Assembly: GCA_020634575.1 (NCBI GenBank)
Contig: JACKBM010000003.1
Span: 124,001 to 188,000 of the forward strand
Reading direction: 5' to 3'
Source: Ardenticatenales bacterium
Lineage (GTDB): Bacteria; Chloroflexota; Anaerolineae; Promineifilales; Promineifilaceae
DNA: 64,000 bases
The notes beneath the pieces were generated by a model. That model made no database searches, was not told where the DNA came from, and worked only from the letters and a program-made list of their open reading frames with translations. Made by a program: the position numbers and the translations under genes. This document shows positions 7,976 through 16,599 of the stretch, in pieces. Position 1 is the stretch's first letter. Every line of letters begins with the position of its first letter.

Positions 7976-8341
7976 TTATTCCTCTTCGTCTTCTGCCGGC
8001 GGAATGTCCAGAGCGTCCAGCAAATTATCTATCTGGGCTGCTCGGGCTGGGATAGGATCCCAGTGAAAATGAAGCTGAGGCGTTGTCCGAAAACGGGTCC
8101 GGCGGCCGACTTCGCGCCGGATGAAACCAGACGCCCGCTGCAGGCCCGCCATAACATCTTCCTGCCGGCTATCAATCCCCAGGGCATTCACATAAATATC
8201 TGCTGACTGGAATTCACGATCGATGCGCACTTCCGTAACGGTCAAGCCTTCCAGTCTGGGGTCATTGATTTCGCGTAAGAATAGCTCAGTTAATATCTGC
8301 TGCATCTGTGACGCAGCTCGTTGTTGGCGAATTGAACTCAT
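7976..8341 (-). CDS. rbfA: Ribosome-binding factor A
   Basis: A 121-residue KH-like protein that binds the 30S subunit and helps mature the 5' end of 16S rRNA. The N-terminus RQQRAASQMQQILTELFLREINDPRL and the core VTEVRIDREFQSADIYVNALG match the family, ending with the usual acidic tail (AEDEEE). It lies between infB and nrnA. An intrinsic terminator separates it from infB, so it may have its own promoter or depend on read-through. Confidence 0.95.
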   Translation of the reverse strand: MSSIRQQRAASQMQQILTELFLREINDPRLEGLTVTEVRIDREFQSADIYVNALGIDSRQEDVMAGLQRASGFIRREVGRRTRFRTTPQLHFHWDPIPARAAQIDNLLDALDIPPAEDEEE

Positions 8342-8406
8342 AAATTAGTTAACCTGAAAGACAATAGCACATTGTACTCGTCGCGTATATGGGACACAAG
8401 GTCAAA

Positions 8407-8435
8407 CAAAAAGGGTGCCCCAGCTGAGGCACCCT
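8407..8435 (-). terminator. Rho-independent terminator after infB
   Basis: Stem AGGGTGCC / GGCACCCT (8412-8419 with 8428-8435) with an eight-base loop; on the minus strand it is followed by TTTTTG. It lies 36 bases past the infB stop and before rbfA. Confidence 0.85.
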
Positions 8436-8471
8436 CCTGATTCTTAGCTGTTAGCCTGCCGGTTGCCGGGA

Positions 8472-10268
8472 TCAGAGGTCTACCCGCTTGCGGATGTAGA
8501 ACTCGAGGATGTCTCCTTCCGCGAAGTTGGTAAAGTCATGGACGCCAACACCGAACTCAAAGCCTTGCCGCACCTCACGGACATTTTCCTGCAGGTGCTT
8601 GAGACTGCTGACGCCACCTGTATGCAGGAGGCGGTTGTTGCGGATGACCCGAACCTGGGCATTACGGCGGGCCTCACCAACCTGCATGTAGCAGCCGGCG
8701 ATGTTGCCCAGCCCGCGGATGCGGAAGACCGCGCGCACCTCAGCCCGGCCGATGACGACATCTTCGTAGACCGGGTCGCGCATCCCTTTGATGGATTTCT
8801 CCACATCTTCCAGCAGCTTATAAATGATGGAATACTGATTGATCTCCACCCGGTTGCTGGCCGCCGCGATATCCGCAGCATTGTCGATGTCGACGTTGAA
8901 GCCGAGGATAACGGCGTTGGAAGCGGAAGCGAGCATGACGTCGCTTTCGGTGATCCGGCCGGTCGCCGCCCGCAGAATATCGATCTCAACTTCCTCGTTC
9001 GCCAGCTTCATCAGCGAGTTCACGATTGGCTCCAATGATCCCTGCACATCGGCCTTGACCACCAGATTCAGCGTCTTGGTATCCCCCTCAACCAGGGTCT
9101 TGAAGAAATCATCCAGTGACGGGCCGCTGGCCGGAGCAAAGCGATCAACCTGCTCCACTTCTATCTCAGCCACGATCTTGCGCGCTTCTCTCTCATTCTT
9201 GACGACTTCAAACAGGTCGCCAGCTTCCGGCACACCATTCAGGCCAGAAACAGAAACGGGGGTCGATGGCGTGGCTTCCTTGATGCGCTTGCCGCTGAAG
9301 TCCGTCATCGTGCGGATACGACCGTAAATGTCCTGGATGAGCAGGGTATCGCCCACTCGCAGGGTGCCATTCTGGACCAAAACAGTCGACAGGGCGCCCA
9401 GGCCGCGCTCGGTACGTGCTTCCAGGACGGTGCCGGTCGGCTCAGCCGCCGGATTGGCCCGCGGATTGAGCTCCTCGGCAGTCAGCAAAATCGCCTCGAC
9501 CAGGTCATCCATGCCGTACCCTTCGGTCGCTGACACCGGGATGACCAGCGTGTCACCATCCCACTCGTCCGGGATGAGGCCTGCTTCGGCCAGCTGCTGT
9601 TTGACGACTTCCGGCCGGGCTGTGGCCAGGTCGATCTTGTTCAGGGCGACGATAATCGGCACGTGGGCTGCCCGGGCATGGTCGATGGCCTCGCGCGTCT
9701 GCGGCATGATGCCGTCATCGGCGGCGACAACCAGGATAGCGATATCCGTCGCCTGGGCGCCGCGGGCCCGCATGGCGGTGAACGCCTCATGGCCCGGTGT
9801 GTCCAGGAAGGTGATCGTCTGCCCTTCATGTTCGATCTGGTAGGCACCGATATGCTGCGTAATGCCGCCTGCTTCGCCCGCCGTCACTTTGGTGCGGCGG
9901 ATGTAATCCAGCAGGGAGGTCTTGCCGTGGTCGACATGACCCAACATCGTGACCACCGGGGGGCGCGGCACGAGGTCCTTATCTTTTTCTTCCGCCAGAC
10001 GCTGTTTCCAGGCCGGCTGGCCCAGCAACGCTTCCGCTTCAGCCTCGGCGGCTTTCACATCAGCGGCGCTGATAACCTCAAAACCCATTTCCTCGGCGAC
10101 GATGGCGGCTGTGTCGAAGTCAATCTGCTGGCTGATATTGGCCATGATCCCGTTGGACATCAACTGCTTGATGACGTCAATCGGGCTCACCGACATTGTT
10201 TCAGCCAGGTCTCGAATTGTGATGTAATCAGGTATTTCTATTGGCGCTTTCGTTGTACTCATAGACAT
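8472..10268 (-). CDS. infB: Translation initiation factor IF-2
   Basis: A GTPase that brings fMet-tRNA to the 30S subunit. The protein is 598 residues, a short form without the long N-terminal extension. IF2-N like region DYITIRDLAETMSVSPIDVIK at 14-34. G domain with GHVDHGKT (110-117), DTPGH (156-160), NKID (210-213) and SATEG. Then beta-barrel domain II, domain III and a final barrel ending near YIRKRVDL. The ATG at 10268 has AGGAAGG directly before it; a second ATG two codons in (10262) has better spacing and may be used. An upstream in-frame extension to 10313 was rejected for lack of conservation. Downstream of ylxR and nusA. Confidence 0.97.
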   Translation of the reverse strand: MSMSTTKAPIEIPDYITIRDLAETMSVSPIDVIKQLMSNGIMANISQQIDFDTAAIVAEEMGFEVISAADVKAAEAEAEALLGQPAWKQRLAEEKDKDLVPRPPVVTMLGHVDHGKTSLLDYIRRTKVTAGEAGGITQHIGAYQIEHEGQTITFLDTPGHEAFTAMRARGAQATDIAILVVAADDGIMPQTREAIDHARAAHVPIIVALNKIDLATARPEVVKQQLAEAGLIPDEWDGDTLVIPVSATEGYGMDDLVEAILLTAEELNPRANPAAEPTGTVLEARTERGLGALSTVLVQNGTLRVGDTLLIQDIYGRIRTMTDFSGKRIKEATPSTPVSVSGLNGVPEAGDLFEVVKNEREARKIVAEIEVEQVDRFAPASGPSLDDFFKTLVEGDTKTLNLVVKADVQGSLEPIVNSLMKLANEEVEIDILRAATGRITESDVMLASASNAVILGFNVDIDNAADIAAASNRVEINQYSIIYKLLEDVEKSIKGMRDPVYEDVVIGRAEVRAVFRIRGLGNIAGCYMQVGEARRNAQVRVIRNNRLLHTGGVSSLKHLQENVREVRQGFEFGVGVHDFTNFAEGDILEFYIRKRVDL

Positions 10269-10365
10269 CCTTCCTGTATGGCAACAGAGCTTTGAAGTAC
10301 GAAGCGCGCACAACAGCTTGTCTATACCCTACGGCACAGACAACTGTTGCTTGAGGGGTATAGAA

Positions 10366-10680
10366 TCAGGCAGGCTGTTGGTTGGTCCCGGCCCTGCTTA
10401 CAGGTCCGGCGGCCAGCACTGCACGTTCTTCTTGAGTCAAAACTGTTTTTAATGCCTGGTCCAGGGCTTTGCCCTGCGCCGCGGCGGCCCAGCAGGCCGC
10501 TTTTGCGCAGAGATAGGCTCCGCGACCATTTCTCTTCCCAGACAAATCAATGACAACGCCATCTTCAGCTGTGTTGACAATACGAGTCAGCTGGCGCTTG
10601 TCATATTTTTCCCGGCACACCACGCAGGTGCGCTGTGGAATATGCTTGGGGCGACTCCGCTGCCTAGACACCGGAGTCAC
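10366..10680 (-). CDS. ylxR: YlxR/RnpM family RNA-binding protein
   Basis: A 104-residue DUF448 protein. The signature is PQRTCVVCREKYDKRQLTRIV, with the CxxC pair, followed by GKRNGRGAYLC and a C-terminal helix. In Bacillus the homologue (RnpM) binds the RNase P RNA and modulates its activity; the family is nearly always found between nusA and infB, as here. The gap to infB (98 bases) contains no clear terminator, so nusA-ylxR-infB are probably one transcript. Confidence 0.93.
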   Translation of the reverse strand: MTPVSRQRSRPKHIPQRTCVVCREKYDKRQLTRIVNTAEDGVVIDLSGKRNGRGAYLCAKAACWAAAAQGKALDQALKTVLTQEERAVLAAGPVSRAGTNQQPA

Positions 10681-10756
10681 CCAGCTGTGTTAACTTAACC
10701 ATGTCCACATTTAACTGTGCAGGCTTCGGTTAGCAACGCTAACTGAAACCACGACA

Positions 10757-12862
10757 TTAAAAGTCATCATCGAAATCTTCCCATGATGGCTCTTGGCTAC
10801 CGCGACGCTTACGTTTCCGCTTCGTGACAACACGCCCGGCATTTTCGTCGAAGACGAGTTGGCGACCTTTCTTGGTACGACCCCGGCCACTGTCATCCTC
10901 TTCCTCTTCTTCTTCCTCTTCGCGGCTCACAACCACGATAGATGGTTTCTTCTTGCCACGCTTGGCAGCGGTTTCCAGAAGCGGTTCGAGCGGCTGAATG
11001 CCGACGATCTCTTCGCCGCCTTCTTCGGCAGCGGGTACCGCTTCGGCTGCTGCCGGAACCTCTTCTGGTTCTTCCTCGACAGCCACGGCGGGTTCGGCTT
11101 CAGCCACCGCCACCGGTTCAACTTCAACCTCGGCCACGACCGGTTCAGCCTCTTCTGCCACTTCAGCCACTTCAGCCACGACCGGCTCAGCCTCTTCGAC
11201 CTCAACCACTTCTTCTTCTGCTTCTTCGGCAACTGCTTCAACCTCTGCTTCAGCTTCTTCTTCGGCCTCGGTTTCTTCAGCTTCGGCAGCTATCTCTTCA
11301 CCGGCTTCAGCCGCAGCTTCGGCTTCAGCGAGAGCAGCCGCGGCAGCCTCTGCGGCTTTGGCTTCCTCGTCTTCCTTAATCAGGAGGTCAATGGCGTCCT
11401 TGACTTCTTCAAACGCTTTCGGACCAAAACCAGTCAGCTCAAGAAGTTCGTCATCGCCCAATTCCATCTTGTAGAGCAGCTCGCCTACATTCTTGAAATC
11501 GTGCTCCAGCAACAGGTCATAGACCCGCTCGCTGATATCCAGAACACCAAGATCGGCGTCCCAGACCTCTTTGCTGACCCGGTCGCGGGCGGCGTTTTTC
11601 TTTTCGCGCAGGGCATCGTAGACGACGGCGCGCGCATTGACGATGTTGCCTTCCACGCCGGACACCATACGGTTGAGGTAGCCGTAATCTTCGGCAGTGA
11701 TCGGCCGGTTGGCGGCTTTCTTTTCCAGGATAACGGCAACCTGCTCGCGCAGATTCGCATCCTTGGCGACATTGGCCGGTACGGCGGGATCGTCGATGTT
11801 GTTCATCGCTTCACTGGCCGCTTCGGTCAGGCTCTTGATATCGATACGCCAGCCGGTGAGCTTGGCGGCGAGGCGAGCGTTCTGCCCTTCGCGCCCGATG
11901 GCCAGCGAGAGCTGGTCATCCGGCACAATCACCGAGGCAGTTTTGCCGGTTTCCGGATGATCTTCCAGGAAGACCTGGGAGACGCGGGCCGGGCTCAGCG
12001 CCTTGGCGATGAAATTACGTTGATCGGGGTCCCATTCAATGACGTCGATTTTCTCGTCGTTAAGCTCGCGGACGATGCTCTGGATACGGACACCGCGCAT
12101 ACCAACGCAGGCGCCGACCGGGTCAACCCCGGGTTGCAGCGCCATAACGGCGACCTTGGAACGCGCCCCAGCCTCACGGGCGATCGACTTAATGTCAACC
12201 TGGCCGTTATAGATCTCGGGCACTTCCAGCTCCAGGAGGCGACGCAGCAGATTGCGATGGTTCCGGCTGACATAAATCTGCGGACCCCGGTTGGTCCGGC
12301 GGACCTCCAGGAGATAAACGCGGATTTTGTCATGCGGCCGGTAGCGCTCGCCCTGAACCTGCTGGCTCTTCGGAAGGATAGCTTCAGTACGACCCAGACC
12401 AATGGTGATGTTCTGCCCGCTGACGCTCTGCACCGTACCGTTGATGATCTCGCCTTCACGGGAGGCAAACTCATCATAAAGCTGATCCCGCTCCGCCTCG
12501 CGCACGCGCTGCAGGATGACCTGCTTGGCGGTCTGGGCGGCGATCCGGCCGAAGTTCTGCGGCGTGGAGTCCACCATAACCATGTCACCCATCTCTACGT
12601 CCGGATCATACCGTTTGGCTTCATCCAGAAGCACTTCGGTCCGGTCGTCGATGATGGAATCGACCGCCTCTTTTTCGGCGAAGATGGTGGGCTCGCCGGT
12701 GCGCGGATCAATCTCCACGCGTACGCCCTGTGTGTTGCTAACGTTTGTGTTGCGCCGGTATGCCGAGACAAGCGCTGTTTTCAGCGCATCGATGACGGTA
12801 TCCTTGGTCAGGCCCCGTGCCTCACATATCTCGTTAAACGCAAGCATGAATTCGTTTTTCAT
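10757..12862 (-). CDS. nusA: Transcription factor NusA with long acidic C-terminal tail
   Basis: NusA binds RNA polymerase and modulates pausing, termination and antitermination. The 701-residue protein has an N-terminal polymerase-binding domain (about 1-130), an S1 domain (about 135-200) and two KH domains (about 230-380, [21 protein letters not shown] and [21 protein letters not shown]). A helix-hairpin-helix region around 455-500 includes [17 protein letters not shown]. Residues about 510-640 are almost all Ala, Glu and Val in imperfect repeats, followed by a poly-Glu/Asp run, a basic stretch (TKRKRKRRG) and an acidic end (WEDFDDDF). Standard NusA ends soon after the KH or HhH region. rimP, the usual upstream partner, is absent. 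Confidence 0.96.
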   Translation of the reverse strand: MKNEFMLAFNEICEARGLTKDTVIDALKTALVSAYRRNTNVSNTQGVRVEIDPRTGEPTIFAEKEAVDSIIDDRTEVLLDEAKRYDPDVEMGDMVMVDSTPQNFGRIAAQTAKQVILQRVREAERDQLYDEFASREGEIINGTVQSVSGQNITIGLGRTEAILPKSQQVQGERYRPHDKIRVYLLEVRRTNRGPQIYVSRNHRNLLRRLLELEVPEIYNGQVDIKSIAREAGARSKVAVMALQPGVDPVGACVGMRGVRIQSIVRELNDEKIDVIEWDPDQRNFIAKALSPARVSQVFLEDHPETGKTASVIVPDDQLSLAIGREGQNARLAAKLTGWRIDIKSLTEAASEAMNNIDDPAVPANVAKDANLREQVAVILEKKAANRPITAEDYGYLNRMVSGVEGNIVNARAVVYDALREKKNAARDRVSKEVWDADLGVLDISERVYDLLLEHDFKNVGELLYKMELGDDELLELTGFGPKAFEEVKDAIDLLIKEDEEAKAAEAAAAALAEAEAAAEAGEEIAAEAEETEAEEEAEAEVEAVAEEAEEEVVEVEEAEPVVAEVAEVAEEAEPVVAEVEVEPVAVAEAEPAVAVEEEPEEVPAAAEAVPAAEEGGEEIVGIQPLEPLLETAAKRGKKKPSIVVVSREEEEEEEEDDSGRGRTKKGRQLVFDENAGRVVTKRKRKRRGSQEPSWEDFDDDF

Positions 12863-12931
12863 TGACTTAAGAACCCCATTTACTAGAGCAGTCCCGTTTT
12901 TTGCCCCTGGGTAATCACCTTAACAAAACAA

Positions 12932-12953
12932 AAAAGTGGGGGTGCCCACTTTT
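12932..12953 (-). terminator. Terminator between the EamA remnant and nusA
   Basis: Nine-base stem AAAAGTGGG / CCCACTTTT (12932-12940 with 12945-12953), loop GGTG, with T-rich sequence following on the minus strand (TTTGTTTTG). It probably ends transcription from the EamA gene; an attenuator in a long nusA leader is an alternative. Confidence 0.75.
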
Positions 12954-13012
12954 CAGACCCTGTATACGCAGGGATCGAAAAGCATTATAGCATGGCCTGT
13001 GCAGGACTGCAA

Positions 13013-13931
13013 TCACTTTTCCAGAGGTGAATTTGGCTTCGGCAACCGGCCGGTCTGGACGATCAACACGCCCGCAATAACCACGCCCAACCCCAACCAG
13101 CCCGGGCTGTTAATGTCTCACCCAGAAACAAGACTGCCAGGATCGGGATCTGTACCGACATCGTGTTGTTAATCAGGCTGGACTCCATGGCGGAAAGTGT
13201 GCGCAAGGTGTGGTTCCACAAGGTAAAGGCGAAGGCGGTGTTGACCACGGCCAGCCAGAGAATGATTAAGCCGCTCTTAAGGGAAAGTGCCGGCAGCCCT
13301 TCCCGCCAGAGGCCGGTGGCGAGCAACAGGGTGGCGCCGATGCCCATGCTGACCACTGTGACCTGCAGCGGGGTCAGCGTCCGGGTCCGGTTGATGGCCC
13401 GGCCGAGAACGGCGGCGCCGGCATTGGCCAGCATGCCGATGCTGGCGATCACCAGGCCGATCAGGGCACCGGCCGGTAAACTCACCGGGTAAAAGTAGAG
13501 CACGAGTCCGCCTACGGCCAGGACGATGCCGCCCACTGCCACCGGGTCGGCCTCTCCGCCAGAATAAACAGGCCGGCCAGAGCCACGACGACAGGCGTAA
13601 ACCCGAGCACAAGCGTGGCCATCACAGCCGGCAAATAGGCCAAACTGAGAAACTGGGCCCCGTGTGTAACGCCATAATAAATGATGCCCAGGGCAAGCAA
13701 CTGGCGCCACTGGCGCCTATCCAGCCGGCGCAGCGAACCCAAACCTTGCCGCCGACTGTACAGCAGCAGCAAACAGAGGAAGGCCAGACTATAACGCAGG
13801 CCGGCAAACGTCAGGGCCGGAATCTCTGCCAGGCCGATTTTGATCAGAACCCAGGAGGTCGACCAGAGAAAGGTTACGAATAGCGCTTGCAAGACAGCTT
13901 GCAGGTGAGGCGAAATCTTTGGGGTGTTCAT
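13013..13931 (-). pseudogene. EamA/DMT-family transporter disrupted by two frameshifts
   Basis: Three consecutive frames together read as one ten-helix drug/metabolite transporter of about 306 residues. The first part is MNTPKISPHLQAVLQALFVT through LFILAERPTRWQW (13931 to about 13537). The second runs from VGGIVLAVGGLVLYFYP to VLFLGETLTARAGWG (about 13537 to 13088), and the third is VVIAGVLIVQTGRLPKPNSP to the stop at 13013-13015. Each shift is explained by one missing base, and the total length (919 bases) is two short of a full set of codons. The start ATG has GGAG eight bases upstream. It may be a genuine recent pseudogene or an assembly error, since both shifts lie next to G or C runs. 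Confidence 0.82.
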
Positions 13932-14151
13932 GTGAGCATCTCCAGAACAGCATAATGGGTGGATGGCATAGCGAACTAGCCAACTTTCACCCCCCAAGGC
14001 TTTTGTCCTTCCAGATGCTCACCGCGTTGCGGCTATGTGGCGCTCGGTCCAGACCCGCGTGTCACGACGGAACCCTAGCCACCTTTTCGTTGACGAATGG
14101 TTTTCAGTTGCTGTGGGGATAATAACAACATCCTGACTGCGGGTCTACCCT

Positions 14152-15393
14152 CTACGAGCCGGAGGCAACCGACGGCTGCGCCAGGGCCGGGTCTGCATCC
14201 GCGTCGTGGCGCATGCGGGCCAGGATGGGGAAGATGGCCAGGTTGAGGATGGCCAGGGCCACAAAGATGACCGGCTCGTCGATGGTGTCAATCAGGCTGT
14301 TCGTTAGCGATTGGCCCACACCGATGCCGGCGTTGGAGATGGCCATGAAGATAGCGTAGGAGGCCGCCCCAAGGCGGGGTTCGGCGTACATCATCGCCAG
14401 GGTAATGTAGATAAACTCGGACGCTGCCAGGCAGACGCCCCAGAGGAAGATGGTTAGCCAGATGTTATCCGGGTTGATAAACATCGCCAGCAGCAGCAGG
14501 CCGACAGAAACAAGGGCCGCTGTCACGTTGCCCTGCACCCAGATCTTGGTCCAGCGAGCAACCAGCGTGGCCAGCGCCCCACCAATCAACATGCCGGCCC
14601 CACCGACGGCTGCCGCATCGCCCACCTGCACAATCGTCTGGCCCAGGTTCTCGGCCAGGAAAACGCTGACCAGTCCATTGGCCCCGTAAACGACGAACGA
14701 ATAGATCAGGGCGTAAGCTGACAGCCTGCGAATAGACGGCTTCCACAGCGTTTTTAGGGCGGCTGTTTCAAATGTCTGGCTTTCCGGCCGCTCTTTTGGC
14801 TCCCGCACCGCCCAGAGGAAAAGGAAGGGGGTCAGCGAGAAGATCGCCAACAAAATGAAGACGATCGACCAGCCCACACTTTCGATCAGCCGGCCGTATA
14901 GTGACGCCAGCGCGACCAGCCCCAGCGACCGGCCGACAACCATCGAGCCCTGGACCACGCCAAAATCTTCGGACGGCGTCAGGTCAACGGCCAGGCCATC
15001 CACGGTTGTGTCATAAAAAGCGAGCCCCAGCGCCATCAAGACGGCCAGCAGGGTGAAGAGGGGAAACTGGGCGATTGGGTCAACCGTCAGGATGAGCAAT
15101 GTGCCTATCAAGATCAGGATTGAGCCGAGGGCAATATAAGGAACCCTGTGCCCCCAACCAAACAGATTGGTACGGTCGCTGAGGATACCGATGACGATTT
15201 TCAGGATAAAAGGGATAACCAGGGCGCCATTCAGGACACCGAGCTGCCAGGCGGCGCCGCCATGGGTGCGCAGATAAAGATTGTTGAACACGAGCACATA
15301 GGCGATCAATGTGCCCTGAACAAAATAAAGGAAGCCAAAGAGGATCAGGCGTCCCCGTCTATCCGTCGTCAAAAAGGTCGGTTTTTTGCTCAT
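14152..15393 (-). CDS. MFS transporter
   Basis: A 413-residue integral membrane protein with about 12 hydrophobic segments, in the major facilitator superfamily. Loop 2-3 region KIVIGILSDRTNLFGWGHRVPYI matches the MFS signature between helices 2 and 3. LAFYDTTVDGLAVD in helix 4 resembles the AmpG / acetyl-CoA transporter branch, in which a conserved D..VDG.A motif occurs. The substrate cannot be deduced. The ATG has no clear ribosome site. Monocistronic; about 220 bases of unassigned sequence separate it from the EamA remnant. Confidence 0.85.
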   Translation of the reverse strand: MSKKPTFLTTDRRGRLILFGFLYFVQGTLIAYVLVFNNLYLRTHGGAAWQLGVLNGALVIPFILKIVIGILSDRTNLFGWGHRVPYIALGSILILIGTLLILTVDPIAQFPLFTLLAVLMALGLAFYDTTVDGLAVDLTPSEDFGVVQGSMVVGRSLGLVALASLYGRLIESVGWSIVFILLAIFSLTPFLFLWAVREPKERPESQTFETAALKTLWKPSIRRLSAYALIYSFVVYGANGLVSVFLAENLGQTIVQVGDAAAVGGAGMLIGGALATLVARWTKIWVQGNVTAALVSVGLLLLAMFINPDNIWLTIFLWGVCLAASEFIYITLAMMYAEPRLGAASYAIFMAISNAGIGVGQSLTNSLIDTIDEPVIFVALAILNLAIFPILARMRHDADADPALAQPSVASGS

Positions 15394-15538
15394 ACCATTT
15401 TGCTGTTGAATGGGCGCCCGCCACGCGGTGAACGATTCACAACCCCTACAGTTTACTTCGAAGCTGGCGCCAGGGGCACCATTTGCTAAGTTTTTCTTAT
15501 CTGTGGAGCAAAACCAATAGGAGGCTGGTAGGGTTTGC

Positions 15539-16383
15539 TTAAGTCAGCGGCGTCACGCCGAAGATGAAGTTGAGCTGGAAGGGGCGTAGCTCATCCCGCT
15601 CCGCCAGCCTGGCGATCAGGTACGGTACCCCCTGGTGGCGCATGGCATAAAGGGGTGTCACAGCGACTTCCCGGCTATCCCCTTCCACATACAACAGGTT
15701 GACCAACTGTTGTGCCATGATCGCTGCGGCCAGGGGTTCTGGTAGCTCAATATCCGGCGGCGGGGCCGCGTAAACGGCGCCGCCCTGGGCGTGGAAAAGG
15801 TCACCGACGGTCTGGACCTGCTCTCGGGCCAACTGATGAGCCATCGCTTTCAGGACGGCGGCCGTGGTGTAGACGTCGGCCAGGGCGCGGTGGGCCCGGC
15901 CGGTGCGGACCTGCAACCGGCGGGCAATGGTGCCCAAATTGTTGCGGCCGAAATAAAAACGGCGTCGGGCTAGCTGCAATGTGCAGATCCAGGGGTTGGC
16001 CAATGCTGGTTCGCGCAGTTCAGGCTGGGCCCGGCCAGCGATGAACATCTCGGTGCCCAGAAATTGGCATCAAATACGGCATTGTGAGCAACCAGCACCG
16101 CGCCGTCGACAAAAGCCTCGAATTCGTCGGCGATGTCACGAAATGTGGGCTGGCCGGCCAGATCCGCATCGTAGATCCGGTTGATGGCGCTGGCTTCCGG
16201 GTTCATGGGACGCTCGGGGTAAATCAGCCGGTCGAACTGGGCCACTTCCTGGCCCCCTTCGAGGCGCAGCCCCCCAATTTCCACCACTCGGTCGCCCAGG
16301 CCGGGATGCAAGCCGGTTGTCTCGGTGTCAAGGACCACGATGGGGGTTTCGTCGAGGGTTTTTTCGTCAAACGGGCTGCTCAT
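15539..16383 (-). pseudogene. DnaQ-like 3'-5' exonuclease, split by one frameshift
   Basis: Two overlapping frames form one DEDDh exonuclease of about 281 residues, related to the proofreading epsilon / PolC exonuclease family. The upstream frame has motif I IVVLDTETTGLHPG and motif II VAHNAVFDANF. The downstream frame continues LGTEMFIAGRAQPELREP, then NLGTIARRLQV and the motif III region HRALADVYTTAAVL. The switch lies at about 16057-16062 and needs a single inserted base. The start at 16383 (MSSPFDEK) was preferred because TACAAT lies exactly six bases upstream, a leaderless arrangement. A C-terminal domain of about 120 residues has no recognised motif. It could be a true inactivation, a sequencing error, or less likely a programmed shift. 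Confidence 0.82.
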
Positions 16384-16389
16384 GGCGGG

Positions 16390-16395
16390 ATTGTA
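16390..16395 (-). promoter_or_regulatory. -10 box of a probable leaderless exonuclease mRNA
   Basis: TACAAT on the minus strand, six bases before the ATG at 16383 and with no ribosome site between. Same geometry as four other genes in this window. Confidence 0.5.
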
Positions 16396-16587
16396 CATGG
16401 AAGCGGACATTGTAGGTAATGGTTGACCGGGCCGGTGGGCCAGGCAGCCCCCACCGGCCGGTCGATGAATCACGGAGGCTTAATATGAGTATCCATGCCT
16501 GGAATTAACCGCGCGTTGACACACTCAACGTAACTCGGACCCTTTTTCCGACACGAATTTTCCATTTGCCCTCGTCCGGGGACCGAG

Positions 16588-16593
16588 TATGAT
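16588..16593 (+). promoter_or_regulatory. -10 box of a probable leaderless oxidoreductase mRNA
   Basis: TATGAT, then six bases (CAGGTT), then the ATG at 16600. No ribosome site is present. A weak -35 (TTTGCC) lies 17 bases upstream. Transcription would start at or next to the A of the ATG. Confidence 0.55.
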
Positions 16594-16599
16594 CAGGTT

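Noticed and set aside
10793..12865. A 690-codon open reading frame on the plus strand opposite nusA
   Set aside because: It mirrors the GC-rich codons of nusA; its protein is rich in Phe, Leu and His without motifs, and nusA on the other strand is certain.
16057..16062. Programmed ribosomal frameshift in the DnaQ-like exonuclease
   Set aside because: No slippery heptamer or downstream pseudoknot is evident, and two similar one-base losses occur nearby, so decay or sequencing error is simpler.
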